The notes under the pieces were generated by a model. It worked only from the letters and a program-made list of their open reading frames with translations. It ran no database searches and was not told the origin of the DNA. From positions 5,766,001 through 5,830,000 of the forward strand of contig CM069876.1 of the NCBI GenBank assembly GCA_036172665.1: DNA of 64,000 nucleotides, given 5' to 3'. The DNA is from Prosopocoilus inquinatus (lineage: Eukaryota > Arthropoda > Insecta > Coleoptera > Lucanidae). Below, one piece after another: positions 32,113 through 43,030 of the stretch. The number at the start of each line of letters is the position of its first letter. Position 1 is the first letter of the stretch. A program made the position numbers and the translations under genes.

Positions 32113-33975
32113 TTAATAAAGAATGAAAGCAGCCGTAATAGTAATGCATCTTGGGCGTCTTTTTTTAAGCTTATAAATTGCATAACAGGATTTACTTAGG
32201 TATTTGCACAAGTGATCTATACGTATATTCCATTTACGACGACTATCAAAGTAAATACCTAGACATTTGTTGGACGAAACTTGTGATATTGACATTTTAT
32301 CTAACTTTATAAGTAAACTTTCATTTTCAAATTTAGTTGACGGGCAGAATAGAATAAACATGGTTTTACAAACATATAGATCGAGTTTATTCGTCAGAAG
32401 CCATTGATGAGTGACATTAAGAGAATCGGAACTATTGGTAATAAGCTGCGGCTTGATTGTAGAAAAATTTAAAATTGTGTAATCATCTGCGTACATAAAA
32501 ACTGAAGAATTGGCCAGATTAGCGGGCAAATCGTTAATGTAGACCAAGAACAGCAGATGTTCTAATACAGATCCGAGGCACACCTGAGTTGGTGATACAT
32601 TTTTCCGATAGAACACCATCAACCATAACCTTCTGGACTCTATTAGATAAGAAGTTTTTAATGAAGGTAAGTGCAGGTCCTCTGATACCGTTTGCAAGAA
32701 GCTTTCGCAAGAGCGAAGAGTGTATCAAAAGCTTTCGTTAAGTCCATAAAAGTAGCCAATGTTATGTTAACTGCATGTATGTTTTCAGTTAAGATATTTA
32801 TGAAGTTAATTAGACCTGTATTGGCTGAAAATCCTTTACGGAATCCATACTAACAAGCTGTAAAACGATCAAATTGATTAAGAAAATTGTACAGTCTTTT
32901 ACAAAATAATTTTTCAAATATTTTTGATATGTATGATGAAATTGCAATTGGACGATAGTTAGTCATTTCATTCTCACAGCCTTTCTGAAAAATAGGAATT
33001 ACTTTAGAATACTTCGGAATTTTAGGAAAATGACCAGATTTAAACGATTCGTTAATTAAATACGAAAGAGGACTAGAAATAAGAATAGCGATCTGTTTGA
33101 ATAGCCTAACCAGAAAGTCATAACAATCTGGGGAACTATTTTTTTTTTAAATTGTAAATTACATATTTTACCTCATTTTCAGTTACGGGAAAAAGGAAAA
33201 TTGATGATTGCTGCAATTAGTTTCTTTAACAGATGTTGAGTTAAACATTACATAATCATTTATAGAGGTTTTTTGAGAAGTATTAACAAAAAAGTCATTA
33301 AGTAGAGTAGCTGCAGCGAAAGGATCAGAGTATTTTGTATCATCAATAATTAGTTCAGGGGTCTTTCTTGCAGTTTGAAGGAAACCTATATTTTGTTTAA
33401 TTATGGACCAGGCAGTTTTTGAAATATTATCGGACGCCTGAGAGAATTTTCTGATGATACAGACTTTTTGTTGATTTAATAACTTTCTTGTAGATGCTTT
33501 GGATTTCTTGTAATAGTCCATAATAAGAAGATTGCGAGATTTAATTAATTTGAACAATAACTTGAGTTTTTGAGAAGATACCTGTATGCTTCTTGTAACC
33601 CACTTATGAGATTTAAGCACTCACTTTTAACTGCAATTTCAGGAAAAAAATTATCGAAGTGATGCTTTAGTGTTTGAAAAAAATAACAAAATTTGTTATC
33701 AACGTCTACTAGAGATTCGAAAACCGCTTGCCACTGTCCAGTGCTTAGGTCCAGCAAAAATTGATTAGTTTTCCGAGAAGTAAATTTCCGTCTTTTTATT
33801 AGAACAGAATCACTGGTAATATTTTTTTTTAAGATTAATCTTAAGTTTTTGTTCACAATGGTCACTTAAGTTAGAAATTACAAGATCAGATTCGAAGTGG
33901 GAATTGAAATTTACCATTATATTGTCTAAATGACTATTTTTAAAAGCTACTGAAAATTTAGTCGGTGAATTTATT
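32113..33975 (-). pseudogene. Non-LTR retrotransposon: endonuclease end, linker and RT, frameshifted
   Basis: Read on the minus strand from 33975: the end of an AP-type endonuclease (NLSDHCEQKL, the SDH motif), then a linker (KWVTRSIQVSSQKLKLLFKL, 33183-33620). RT follows: TNYRPIAISSYISKIFEKLF and YGFRKGFSANTG (about 32850), then FMDLTKAFDT (motif A, about 32735). A broken stretch precedes FMYADDYTILNF (motif C, about 32495). The thumb segment SSNKCLGIYFDSRRKWNIRI follows. At least four frames are used and a TAG interrupts the RT near 32850, so it is inactive. The C-terminus and 3' tail are missing, cut near 32113. Confidence 0.88.
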
Positions 33976-34089
33976 TATTTTTTATTTTATCTTATTTATT
34001 TTCTTTTATATTTGTTATTTATATTTATAAAAATGATAGTTATCGATAGTTCCGACTATCCATAGGCCCATCACTAATTGACACGCTTA

Positions 34090-34234
34090 GGGCCCTATTC
34101 TGCATCAAAACCGTTAAATTTAAGAGGGTGTTAAATCTTGTTGCTACGGTAATAACCAATCATAGAACTGTATTTTGAATTTTAAAGGACCTTTAAATTT
34201 CAACAGCCCGTTAATAAGTTACAGAATACGCCCC
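34090..34234. mobile_element. PIF/Harbinger-type MITE (145 bp)
   Basis: The left end GGGCCCTATTCTGCATC corresponds to the reverse of the right end, GGGGCGTATTCTGTAAC. Direct TTA at 34087-34089 and 34235-34237. Confidence 0.65.
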
Positions 34235-34237
34235 TTA

Positions 34238-35171
34238 AAATGCTTATATTAATACAGAGTAACCCTCGTCGCTAAAATGTAATAGATATAAAAGCACTTC
34301 GTAACTCAATTCGATAGTTAATTAACAAACATGTAAAATAATTAATTAATTAATTAAGGTCTACTGATTGCACAAGTTGATTCGAAGTCACAAAACGTTA
34401 CAATTACTTAACCAATTCAAATTTGATTCAAAACCCACGGTAATAATTTAACATGATGCACCAAAAATGTGCCGAAAATATGTGTGTTTTAATAGAAAGT
34501 AACATGTAGGGTACGTTACTTAATCAGCTGTCTGTTGTCGCTTTCACGTCGCTAGATGTCAAAGTAGGTTCGGCAATCCCATTGAAGTAGATACAGCCAA
34601 ATACGTAATTCTTTGTATCTGTTTCTTTCTAAAAATATTCGGAAATATAGGTACCCCGCGATGAAACAGAGAATTAAAGATAATGCAGCCTCGTGCTCAT
34701 GTTTTTTGATTGTACCATTCACGTTCAGATTACACGAATCTTTCAACCCGTTGGTAAAAGATTCTTGAAAAACACCTCAAAAGACACGTAGAGCTTAATT
34801 CATTCCAGTCAAAGTGCTTGCATGAATCTTATAGCTCAAATTTACAACTTCTCATAATCAACGAAGTACGTGTTTGCTCTGTCGTATCGCGAAGCAAGTG
34901 AGCGTGCCCAGAAATGGTCTCCGGAATTCATCTTCATAGCAAACATGGCGGGCAAATGGGAAAACAGAACGCGGATGAACGTGATTACATTAGACCAACG
35001 ATAAACCTTGCTTTCAAATGGCACGTTAATGTCATTTTCAGAGAGTGTTGCAACAAACCAAATAAATATGCTGAGTTGCCGAAACGTACCAACAGATTAA
35101 CAGAATAACCGAATTTACCGACAGAGGATTGAAGTTGAAAAATCGATGACGTCTTATCTTAATAACCGTAA
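34238..35171. other. No recognisable gene
   Basis: AT-rich, with an ATTAATTAATTAATTAA run near 34342. Short frames only. Confidence 0.45.
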
Positions 35172-36737
35172 TTTATAGCAAACTATCTCATAAACAAAGT
35201 ACTGCAAGCTTTTGATGTTGATGTTCTGTCTGTCTCAAAGAAAAATTCTGCTGGAGTCGACGGTATACCTTGTTCAATTATCAAGTATGTTGCCGAATTT
35301 TTAACTGTTCCTTTGTGCAAACTAATCAATCAGTCTTTTAAGGAAGGTGTTTTTCCATCTATTCTCAAAACCTCGAAAGTTATTCCTGTTCCAAAGAAAG
35401 GTACCAAGACCGATATTAGAAATTTCAGACCCATATCTGTTCTTTCTGTTTTTTCTAAATTATTTGAAAAAGCAATGTTGGCTAGGTTAATTAACTTTTT
35501 TGACAGCAATAAAATTATTGGTAAAAATCAGTTTGGTTTCAGAAGAGGACTGTCAACTAACGATGCTTTATGTATGGCGTATAATACCATCCTGCGGAAC
35601 ATTGAATGTAAGGATAGAATCGTTGGCGTATATTTTGATCTAACAAAAGCTTTTGATACTGTTCATCACAGCATTCTTCTACACAAATTAAAGCAGTATG
35701 GCATAAGTGGTCCTGCTAGAGACTGGATCGCTAGTTTTCTAAGTGACCGTTCTCAAATTGTTTGCTGGTCAGATGCAGTATCAGAAGGCGCTCAAATACA
35801 TCACCGTGTTCCGCAGGGTAGTATTCTTGGGCCGTTTCTTTTTAATACTTACCTTAATGATTTAAGCAAATTTATTGAACTAGGAGACATTATTCATTAT
35901 GCGGATGACACCTCATCTATACTTAATTACACATCTCATGAAGAGTTATCACATAAACTTAATATATTACTTAAGAAAATGATGGATTGGTGTTATTGCA
36001 ATAACTTATCTTTAAATGTCAACAAGACAGTTTTGGTCCCTTATTCATTAAGCACTGCGCAAGTTAAACTAGAAGATCTTAATGTTGACATTCCTATTGA
36101 TACAAGTGTAAATTTCTTAGGGCTAACTTTTGATTCAGGCCTTACTTGGAGTGACCATTGTCTCAAATTGGCAAAATCATTAAATTCTGCATGCTATTTA
36201 CTGAGAAATCTTAATGGCAGCGTATCTCTTGAAGTTTTAAAAATGTTTTATTTCGGCTGCGTCCAATCTAAATTAAATTATGGCATCCTTTGTTGGGGAA
36301 ATTCGTCTTCATCGAATTCTTTATTTATAATTCAAAAACGCTTAGTAAGAGCCATGGTGGATATAAAAGCACAAGTAAGTTGCAGAAACTTTTTTAAAGA
36401 ACTTAAAATTTTAACACTGCCTTCTCTGTTTATTCTTAATTGTCTAATGTATGTTAAGAATAACGAACAGTTGTTTATAAGAGAGACTGATATTCGGAAC
36501 TGTAATACTCGTTCACATGGAAAACTCAAATTGTACTTACCACAACATCGAACAACCAAATTCCACAATAGCGTGTTTTACATAGCAATAAAACTTTATA
36601 ATCATCTCCCTGTTAATTTGAGACAATTAAACTCTAACAACAAATTTAAAAAACAAATTAAGTACTATCTTGAAACAAATGCCTTTTACTCTATTGGAGA
36701 ATTTTTTACATCTGTGAACCACTGTGATATTAGGTGA
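35172..36737 (+). CDS. Non-LTR reverse transcriptase, open frame, 5'-truncated element
   Basis: About 521 uninterrupted codons from a stop at 35169 to TGA at 36735; the first ATG is at 35313. RT blocks: NSAGVDGIPCSII, IRNFRPISVLSVFSKLFEKA, NQFGFRRGLSTND, YFDLTKAFDTVHHSILLHKL (motif A), HRVPQGSILGPFLFNTYLN (motif B) and HYADDTSSIL (motif C). Then come the thumb (VNFLGLTFDSGLTWSDHCLK) and the C-terminal RTTKFHNSVFYIAIKLYNHLP. The endonuclease is absent, so the element is 5'-truncated though its remaining frame is intact. The 3' UTR and tail run to 36931. It is kin to, but clearly different from, the 26190-27880 copy. Confidence 0.93.
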   Translation, partial: FIANYLINKVLQAFDVDVLSVSKKNSAGVDGIPCSIIKYVAEFLTVPLCKLINQSFKEGVFPSILKTSKVIPVPKKGTKTDIRNFRPISVLSVFSKLFEKAMLARLINFFDSNKIIGKNQFGFRRGLSTNDALCMAYNTILRNIECKDRIVGVYFDLTKAFDTVHHSILLHKLKQYGISGPARDWIASFLSDRSQIVCWSDAVSEGAQIHHRVPQGSILGPFLFNTYLNDLSKFIELGDIIHYADDTSSILNYTSHEELSHKLNILLKKMMDWCYCNNLSLNVNKTVLVPYSLSTAQVKLEDLNVDIPIDTSVNFLGLTFDSGLTWSDHCLKLAKSLNSACYLLRNLNGSVSLEVLKMFYFGCVQSKLNYGILCWGNSSSSNSLFIIQKRLVRAMVDIKAQVSCRNFFKELKILTLPSLFILNCLMYVKNNEQLFIRETDIRNCNTRSHGKLKLYLPQHRTTKFHNSVFYIAIKLYNHLPVNLRQLNSNNKFKKQIKYYLETNAFYSIGEFFTSVNHCDIR

Positions 36738-36944
36738 TCTTTCAACTAAATTGTTAGTATTGTATTTTTTCGTCGCATTTTTATATTTTTATTTTTATAT
36801 TATATTTTAATTGACAATTTCCATTTTGGAATAATTATCTTTTAATATGTATCAAATTTGTATGATAATTGCTAACATCTGATAACTACCGATCTAATCA
36901 GCATTAAAGAATTATTATTATTATTATTATTAAAAAAAAAAAAA
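36738..36944 (+). other. 3' UTR and (ATT)n tail of the non-LTR element
   Basis: About 170 bp of UTR, then ATTATTATTATTATTATTATT at 36911-36931 followed by an A run. The same microsatellite-type tail is seen at 25921, 30146 and 53371, suggesting related reverse-transcription initiation. Confidence 0.8.
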
Positions 36945-37906
36945 TGGAAATAACTCCCAAACGGCAAATTTTTCTTGTATCGCGTGTTGCATAAAATATA
37001 TTTAGTATTTTGCCAGGAATTAAGAAATGCACTCAGACATTCCATTCAAAATAAGGAAGTTGACGGCAATTTCCGATATAAACCGAAGTGCCCGAAAGTT
37101 GTAAACATTATATCTTAATAGATCATTACCGCAAACTTATAACTGCAAAACATGAAATAAAAATTCAAATTGGAAGTCATTAAACTTTTAATGATCGGGT
37201 GGTCTGAATTTTCCTGTACGCTTGGAACTCTAGCTGATGCGTTTCTTTTTTACTATAACAGTTTTTCTGATCATTAAATTTTAATTTAATGGCAAAATTA
37301 TTGATCGAGCGGCATACCATGAGCAGCTAGTAAAACAGAAATGTTTTTAAGTTCGTGTTTGTTTCTTCTCGCTATTTGTAATTAAACAGGCCTAGGCGCA
37401 TTTTAGGCGGAAGGTTTCGCTAAATGCACGAGGAACTGTTAATACGCTGAGGCGATCATAGTCGGAAAAAGTTCTAATTTTTAACGCGTCTGCCCTGTAA
37501 AAACAAAACAATAAACCAGTCGAAGCCCGAGAAATCTATGCGGCACGCAGTAACCACTACACTTCTGGTCGACTGGATATAAAAGCTTGCTTATATAACC
37601 GATTCATTTCGAAATAAACTCGCATTATTTTTGCAGTGACGGCGCTATAATTGATAATAATAATAAATTTATTATGCCAGTCTTTTTAAAAGTTATATTA
37701 AATAATTATAATGTTTTCATAATTATTAATTTGAAAGAAGCTATAAAGGCAATTATGTTATACACGTAATTTACATCAAACGGTTGCTTCTGATGCAATG
37801 AGCGCGAGAGTGAGAGTGCCTCGGACATAAAACCCGTTCAGCGGCGACGTTGCTTTGTTTATCTTTATACTGTTTTTTTACCAGATATCCTAGGAATGTC
37901 CGACCC
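36945..37906. other. No gene; possible non-LTR tail remnant
   Basis: At 37652-37675 AATAATAATAAATTTATTATG may be another tail-end remnant. Nothing else recognised. Confidence 0.4.
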
Positions 37907-38125
37907 TTAGTAATAAATACCGGTCTTGGTTAACATTGGTATACGTGGACGGATACTTCGTGGTAAATCAACAACATTTCCCGTTTCTAAAAATCGTTTT
38001 ATAGTGCGCGAAGCAGTACCACGCACAATACTAAGAGTTTCGCTAATTTCATGACGGGATAGACCATGTTCATGCAAAGTCACAGTTCTTATTCTGTTCG
38101 AGTTAGAAATTCTGTTCCTGGGCAT
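37907..38125 (-). pseudogene. Tc1-like transposase, N-terminal DNA-binding fragment
   Basis: 73 residues beginning MPRNRISNSNRIRTVTLHEH. A helix-turn-helix follows (GLSRHEISETLSIVRGTASR, then TIKRFLETGNVVDLPRSIRPR). This is the typical first paired-like domain and GRPR-type linker of Tc1 transposases, which bind the element's inverted repeats. The catalytic DDE half is missing. Confidence 0.8.
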
Positions 38126-38169
38126 TGTGAAGTTTCCCACTAGAGTAAATAATGATTAACAGCTTAGTG

Positions 38170-38560
38170 CTTCGTAACGGACTAATGTTACTTGACTGTC
38201 ACAAATGTGTCCCCTATTTGCAAAACCGGATACATCCATTTTTGGTGGAGTCAGCTTTTTTGAAGAAATCACAAGTTCTTCACTAATTCTAACAGTGTTA
38301 AAAGAACTGAGTTTCAAAACAGCCTAAGTCCAGTGTAAAGTCAAGTCTGATATCTATTAGAATTGGTCAAGAACTTGTGATTTCCTTAAAAAAAACTAAC
38401 TTCGTCAAAAATGGATGTAACCGGTTTTGCAAACAGGGAACACAAATATTTGTCAAAAAATATATTGAAACTGGTTTTATAAAACTAAAATATATCGCAA
38501 AATATCTTTTAGTTTACTTGTATCTGCACTCGATGGTACATTCAAACTTAACATCAAGAT
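38170..38560 (+). repeat. Dispersed repeat with an internal MITE; paralogue at 53130-53280
   Basis: TAACGGACTAATGTTACTTG and the block ending CACTCGATGGTAC recur at 53135-53275 (TAACGGACTAATGTTACTTA ... CACCCGATGGTAC). The 53-kb copy lacks the MITE and so represents the unoccupied site. Confidence 0.7.
38208..38440. mobile_element. Snapback MITE (233 bp), hAT-type target duplication
   Basis: The arms of about 90 bp pair: TATTTGCAAAACCGGATACA at the left against TGTAACCGGTTTTGCAAACA at the right, and CACAAGTTCTT against AAGAACTTGTG. Flanks are CACAAATG (38200-38207) and CACAAATA (38441-38448). Confidence 0.75.
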
Positions 38561-38767
38561 GAAAGTTGAAAAAAAAAATAGTTTTTATGATGACTGGCCA
38601 TACGTGTCAACCGTGCGTCACACTTAAACTCCGTCCCCTTTAAAAACCGCTGTTTTCGATAATTTAGCCAACAAATAAAATAACTTAAATAACTTGGTAA
38701 CATTTTAACAATACTGACATGCTGAATATTTCGAGTTTTGCTACTGTTACTTTAAATGCATGTTATA

Positions 38768-40041
38768 CGTGAGCTGCCAGTAAATTTTCTGGAATCTAGT
38801 ACGTCTAGAATTGTTAGCGTTTATCAACTGCCAAATTTGAAAAATTTGACGTTTTTCGCCTATAATTCTATTGACAGTTCCTATCCAAATGAACTAGTTT
38901 AGTTTGTACAGCATTTGAGAAAAAGTAATTTTGTGTAAACATGGAAATCTCGCGTGAAAATTTTCGTGCCATGATTTCTTACTATTTGAAATGTGATCTA
39001 ATGCCGAAATAATGCCTCGATCGGCTTCATTTGGCTTTTGGAGATGAAGCACCATCAAAGAGCAGTATTTATAATTGGTTTGCCGAATTCCAGCGCGGAC
39101 GTACCTCTCTCAGTGACGAACTTCGTGAAGCTCGTCCATCAATATCTGTAGATGCTGTACGTGAAATGCTTGAGCGAGATCGACATGTGACATACCGTGA
39201 GATTCAAGCATCCTTACTCATAGACATGAAAGCAATACACCAGATTTTACGTGATCATTTGAACGTACGAAAGCTTTGCAGTCGTTGGATCCCATACAAT
39301 TCAACAGAAGCGCAAAAGCAGGGTCGTCTCAAATGGTGCGAAGAAATGCTCAAGAAATTCAATGGAGGTCGTTCAAATTTAGTTTATAACATCGTTACTG
39401 GTGACGAAAGGTGGATCTATTCGTGCGAGTCAAAAAGTAAACAACAATCTACCGTTTGGCTATTTCAAAATGAACCAAAACCAACAAAAGTTGTCCGTTC
39501 ACGCAGTGCTGCGAAGCAAATGATTACTTGTTTCTTTGGTTTAACTGGACATGTAGCCACCGTGGCTTGAGAGGATCGAAAAACCGTGAATGCTGATTGG
39601 TATACTACAATTTGTTTGCCGGAAGTCATCGATCAAATAAGAAGAAACAATCGAAATCGACGAATTATTCTCTGTCATGACAACGCCAGCTGTCACACAG
39701 CCCGTCAAACAGTTGATTTTTTATCCAACAAAAATGTTGAATTAATGACCTATTGTCCATATTCACCTGATTTATCACCTAATGATTTCTTTTTGTTCTC
39801 AAATATCAAAAATAAAATGCGTGGTGAGCGATTTTCGTCGGCTGAAGCAGCGGTTGAAACATTCCGGACACTGGTTTCTGAGGTACCATCTTTAGAGTGG
39901 AAAACGTGCTTTAGAAATTGGATCGAGCGTATGCAAAAGTGTATTGACGTCAAAGGCGAATACTTCGAAAAACAATTATACCGTTTACCAAATTTCATAT
40001 AATTTTTATACCGTTTCCAGAAACTTTTTCAGCAGCCCACG
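38768..40041 (+). mobile_element. mariner element, copy 1 (1.27 kb)
   Basis: Ends CGTGAGCTGCCAG and CAGCAGCCCACG are inverted. TA is at the left; the right side reads TT, a likely mutated TA. Contains one transposase frame with two stops. Confidence 0.9.
38941..40002 (+). pseudogene. mariner transposase (DD34D), two in-frame stops
   Basis: Frame of 354 codons from ATG 38941 to TAA 40000-40002, interrupted by TAA 39010-39012 and TGA 39568-39570. There is no frameshift. N-terminal helix-turn-helix region: SIYNWFAEFQRGRTSLSDE. Catalytic residues: D in TGDERWIY, D in LCHDNASCHT and D in SPDLSPNDFFLF, with 34 residues between the last two, hence DD34D. All three catalytic positions are intact. 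This cut-and-paste enzyme inserts at TA. Copy 2 at 47291-48578 is the closest relative. Confidence 0.95.
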
Positions 40042-41000
40042 TTTTCCGCCCTTAAAATTTCGCGCGATTCAGTTTTTCGTTGTAAATACGGTTTTTAAAG
40101 ACTTGTCAAAAATCGTAAAATTGAAATGTTTAAAATGCCAAATCACATGTTGTCTGAAGTAGAAAAAGGTATTGCTTACGTTTATTTTACTTTTCTGTTA
40201 AATTCTATTACTTTGGCTCTAATAGTTATCTTACTTTTCTGCTTCAGTTAAAATATAACCAACAATCTGACAACCGAATGACTTTTCAGTGTTATGTCAT
40301 TAATGTCAAATTTAAAGAGAAAGCCTGGTTGACAAAACTAAAATTTCGATAAAGACAGATTACTTGACAAAAAATCGGCCGCAATAGTACATATGGTAGG
40401 TACAGAATTTGATATAAACGGAATTAGCAGGTCCGAAAAAAAATGCAAAATGTACCTTATTGCTCATTATTCAACTAGCTGTTGCATTGTTGTATACGCG
40501 ATCATAGTCTATGCTTAGATCTCGAACTGTCGCATGGGCAAGAAAAATTATTTGAGAGATTTAATTGTAATGAGCAACGAAGCTGAGTGGGCACTACCCA
40601 CTCTGCCCATCCCAACGAGCCGCTACTGTTCGAAGTATGCCTTTTTTACGTTTTATCGAATTAGTCGTTACATTTCTAAGTGTTTTATAGTATTTCCATT
40701 TGTCTATATTTTTAGACTTTTTAAATTTTCTTAGAGCAGACAGGGATGACCGCCAGCGGGGAAGCGTACCCCCACCGCGCTAGGCGTTATAACTGCGATC
40801 GCTGTATTTATTAAGTAATTATTTGCCGCACGCTTCTCTATGAATGAATTCTTTTTTTCCCGAAACAAATAAGAGTGGAGATAGCGCTTTCGGAGAGCCC
40901 GAAGGCATCGCTGTCTTAGAGCATCATCTCTTAAAGTGATCATTAATTTAACGCTTTCTGTTAACCAGGGTGCAGGGTTTCTAGAAAATCGTCTAATAAT
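40042..41000 (-). repeat. Segment shared in inverse orientation with 44855-47290
   Basis: The reverse complement matches 44855-45458 plus 46897-47290 at roughly nine positions in ten by eye. On the minus strand it carries a non-LTR linker peptide (RRFSRNPAPWLTESVKLMIT, near 41000-40920) and, after a 175-bp insertion at 40739-40913, more linker. At about 40390-40400 it has an unoccupied target for the Tc-like element at 45459-46896. Confidence 0.85.
40739..40913 (-). mobile_element. 175-bp insertion with 10-bp target duplication, copy a
   Basis: Flanked by TCTTAGAGCA at 40729-40738 and 40914-40923. Same insertion as 44941-45115, so it preceded the duplication of this segment. Confidence 0.75.
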
Positions 41001-41139
41001 ATGAAAACCAATGATACCGTTGCGTTTTTTCATACCGTTTCCAGAAACTTTTCCAGCAGCCCAAGTAGGTGCTAGTGGTCTTAAGTACTTGGTAAGTACA
41101 CCTACTCATATCACTTCCATTAGTGAATCACTTATAGAC

Positions 41140-43030
41140 AAGGAGGTCATTTGGGAAACGCGATAAGCGTCTGCAACAGTTTGCAATTTGCAAATCCAGA
41201 TAATTTAATTCATCAAACTACCAGCCAAACTAAAGTACTGGGGAAACCATGGAAACAAGTAAACACCGATAAAATAATTCCACGATCGATCGTCTTGATC
41301 ACGCTAATCAATGGATTACGCCTGGTCAACCAGTCCCAAAAAAAATCTTTTGGGAAAAAGGTTATGTTAAGTCTTTAGTGGAATTCAGAAGGAATTGTTC
41401 ATTTTGAAATGATTCCAAATGGTTGTAGCATAACCGCCGCACTATATTGTCAACAATTGGACCGAGCTCAAGAATCTCTGCGTCTCAATTATCCTACATT
41501 GGTTAACAGAAACCAGGTACAGTTTTTGCAAGATAACGCAAAACCGTAAACCGTACTGTTAACAAGGGCAAAGATGGATGAATTAGGCTGGGAAGTTCTA
41601 GTTTATCCGCCCTATACCGGCTCTCTCTAAATTCGTGGACATGGCTTAACCACGGATTCCCGGGCTCAAAATAAGACGATTTAATCAAACTTATCTATAT
41701 CCATAATGGTCTCGTTAAGCCGGTATTCTTCTTTAAAGTTCTTGAAGAAAAAGTCTATTTTTCTTAAGACAAAGGAACGCCTGAACCGATTTGGATGAAA
41801 TTTGGTACGAGTTTCCACAAGGAGGTAAGTCACATTTACAGGTGGTTTTAGTTACTTACAGTTAACCGCTAGTGTGAGAAACAGGGTTGTTACATCACAT
41901 ATCTTGCTATAACTTTTTTGAGGTTAGGATAATAACTTTAGTTAATAAATTTTTAGAAAGAAGCACTTGATATGAAACTTTTTCATATCTTTGTAACTTT
42001 TGATATTTCTTACGGTTTAGTCACAAAATAAGAAAATCTAAATGGCAGCAAAGTTACTTATGGAAAAAGGGTATGCTCTAACGTCTTCTAAGTGTATAAC
42101 TAATTTATTTTCGGAAAGAGTTATTCATTAGTAACCTTTTATGTATCTTTGCCAACTTTGCTATCTTTCACGGTTTAGTTAGAAAATAAAAAAATCTAAG
42201 AGACTAAAATGTCTTTTTTTCAAAATTTAGAATTTCAAGTTAGCAGCTTGTGCGCAGAAAAATAAATGCCTAATATAGTTTACTAATTAAAAACTCTTTC
42301 TCAAAATAAATAAATTAAGCAGTTAAAAGGCAGTAAAGTTTAGCTGTTTTCAATAAAAAAATGCAGCAGTCACTTACATTTTTTAATCTTGTGATTAAAC
42401 TGTAAGAAATATCAAAAGATACAAAGACACAAAAAAGTTTCCTATCGAATGCTTCTTCCTAAAAATGTATTAACTAAAGTTATCTTCCTAACCGCAAAAA
42501 TGTTATAGTAAGATACGTGTTGTGGCAACCTTGTTTTTCCCGCTAGGGGTTCACTGCGAGTAACTAAAACCACCTGTAAATGTGACTTACCTTCCAGTAG
42601 AACCTTACACCAAATTTCATCCAAATTGGTTCAGGCTTTCCTTTGTTATAAGAAAAGTTAACTTTCTCTTCAAGAACTTTGAAGAAGAATACCGGCTTAA
42701 CGAGACCATTATGGATATAGATAAGTTTGGTTAAATCGTCTTATTTTGAGCCCAGGAATCTGTGGTTAAGCCATTTCCACGGAATTTAGAGACACCCAGT
42801 AGTCTAGACCATGGCGCAGGGTCTAGACTATATGGCAGAATTGTCATTTGTTACGCTCAATGGAACACTTCTTAAGATGACGGGAGTTTGAAGATATCCA
42901 CCATTTTGAAGCTGCTTGCCAAGAGTTTTTTAACTCGGAAGAGCCATATCTTCTATCCTCCTGGAATTGAGCTTTTGGGACAAAGATGGTTGGAAGTTGT
43001 CGACAATAACGGCGAATATTTAGTTTAATT
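41140..43030 (+). pseudogene. mariner transposase pseudogene split by a hairpin element
   Basis: Across several frames it reads WITPGQPVPKKSFGKKVMLS, RAQESLRLNYPTLVN, VQFLQDNAKP and MDELGWEVLVYPPYT (to 41620). After the inserted hairpin element it continues with DYMAELSFV and a C-terminal end around VVDNNGEY (about 42990-43020). The blocks fit DD34D mariner transposases (second aspartate QDNAKP) but belong to a different subfamily from mariner copies 1 and 2. Many stops and frameshifts; old. Confidence 0.8.
41624..42792. mobile_element. Foldback-type element with ~400-bp arms
   Basis: The left arm (TCTCTAAATTCGTGGACATG, then GCTTAACCACGG ... AAGACGATTTAATC) and the right arm pair for about 400 bp with few mismatches. 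Matching blocks include AACTTATCTATATCCATAATG / CATTATGGATATAGATAAG and CACATTTACAGGTGGTTTTA / TAAAACCACCTGTAAATGTG. The centre (42030-42380) is also partly self-complementary. No coding capacity. It interrupts the mariner pseudogene. Confidence 0.85.

Larger units (their letters stand above)
38768..41065 (+). mobile_element. Composite mariner: full mariner + captured segment + extra 3' end
   Basis: Outermost ends are a mariner 5' terminal repeat (CGTGAGCTGCCAG, 38768) and a mariner 3' terminal repeat (CCAGCAGCCCAAG ending 41065). TA lies on both outer sides (38766-38767 and 41066-41067). Inside are mariner 1 (38768-40041), a segment of about 960 bp related to 44855-47290 in inverse orientation, and a 3'-end fragment at about 41001-41065. 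That the whole unit moved as one transposon is my inference from the TA flanks. Confidence 0.65.

Noticed and set aside
37640..37680. Fifth non-LTR tail
   Set aside because: Short AATAATAATAAATTTATTATG only; no adjacent coding or UTR similarity, so not listed as an element.
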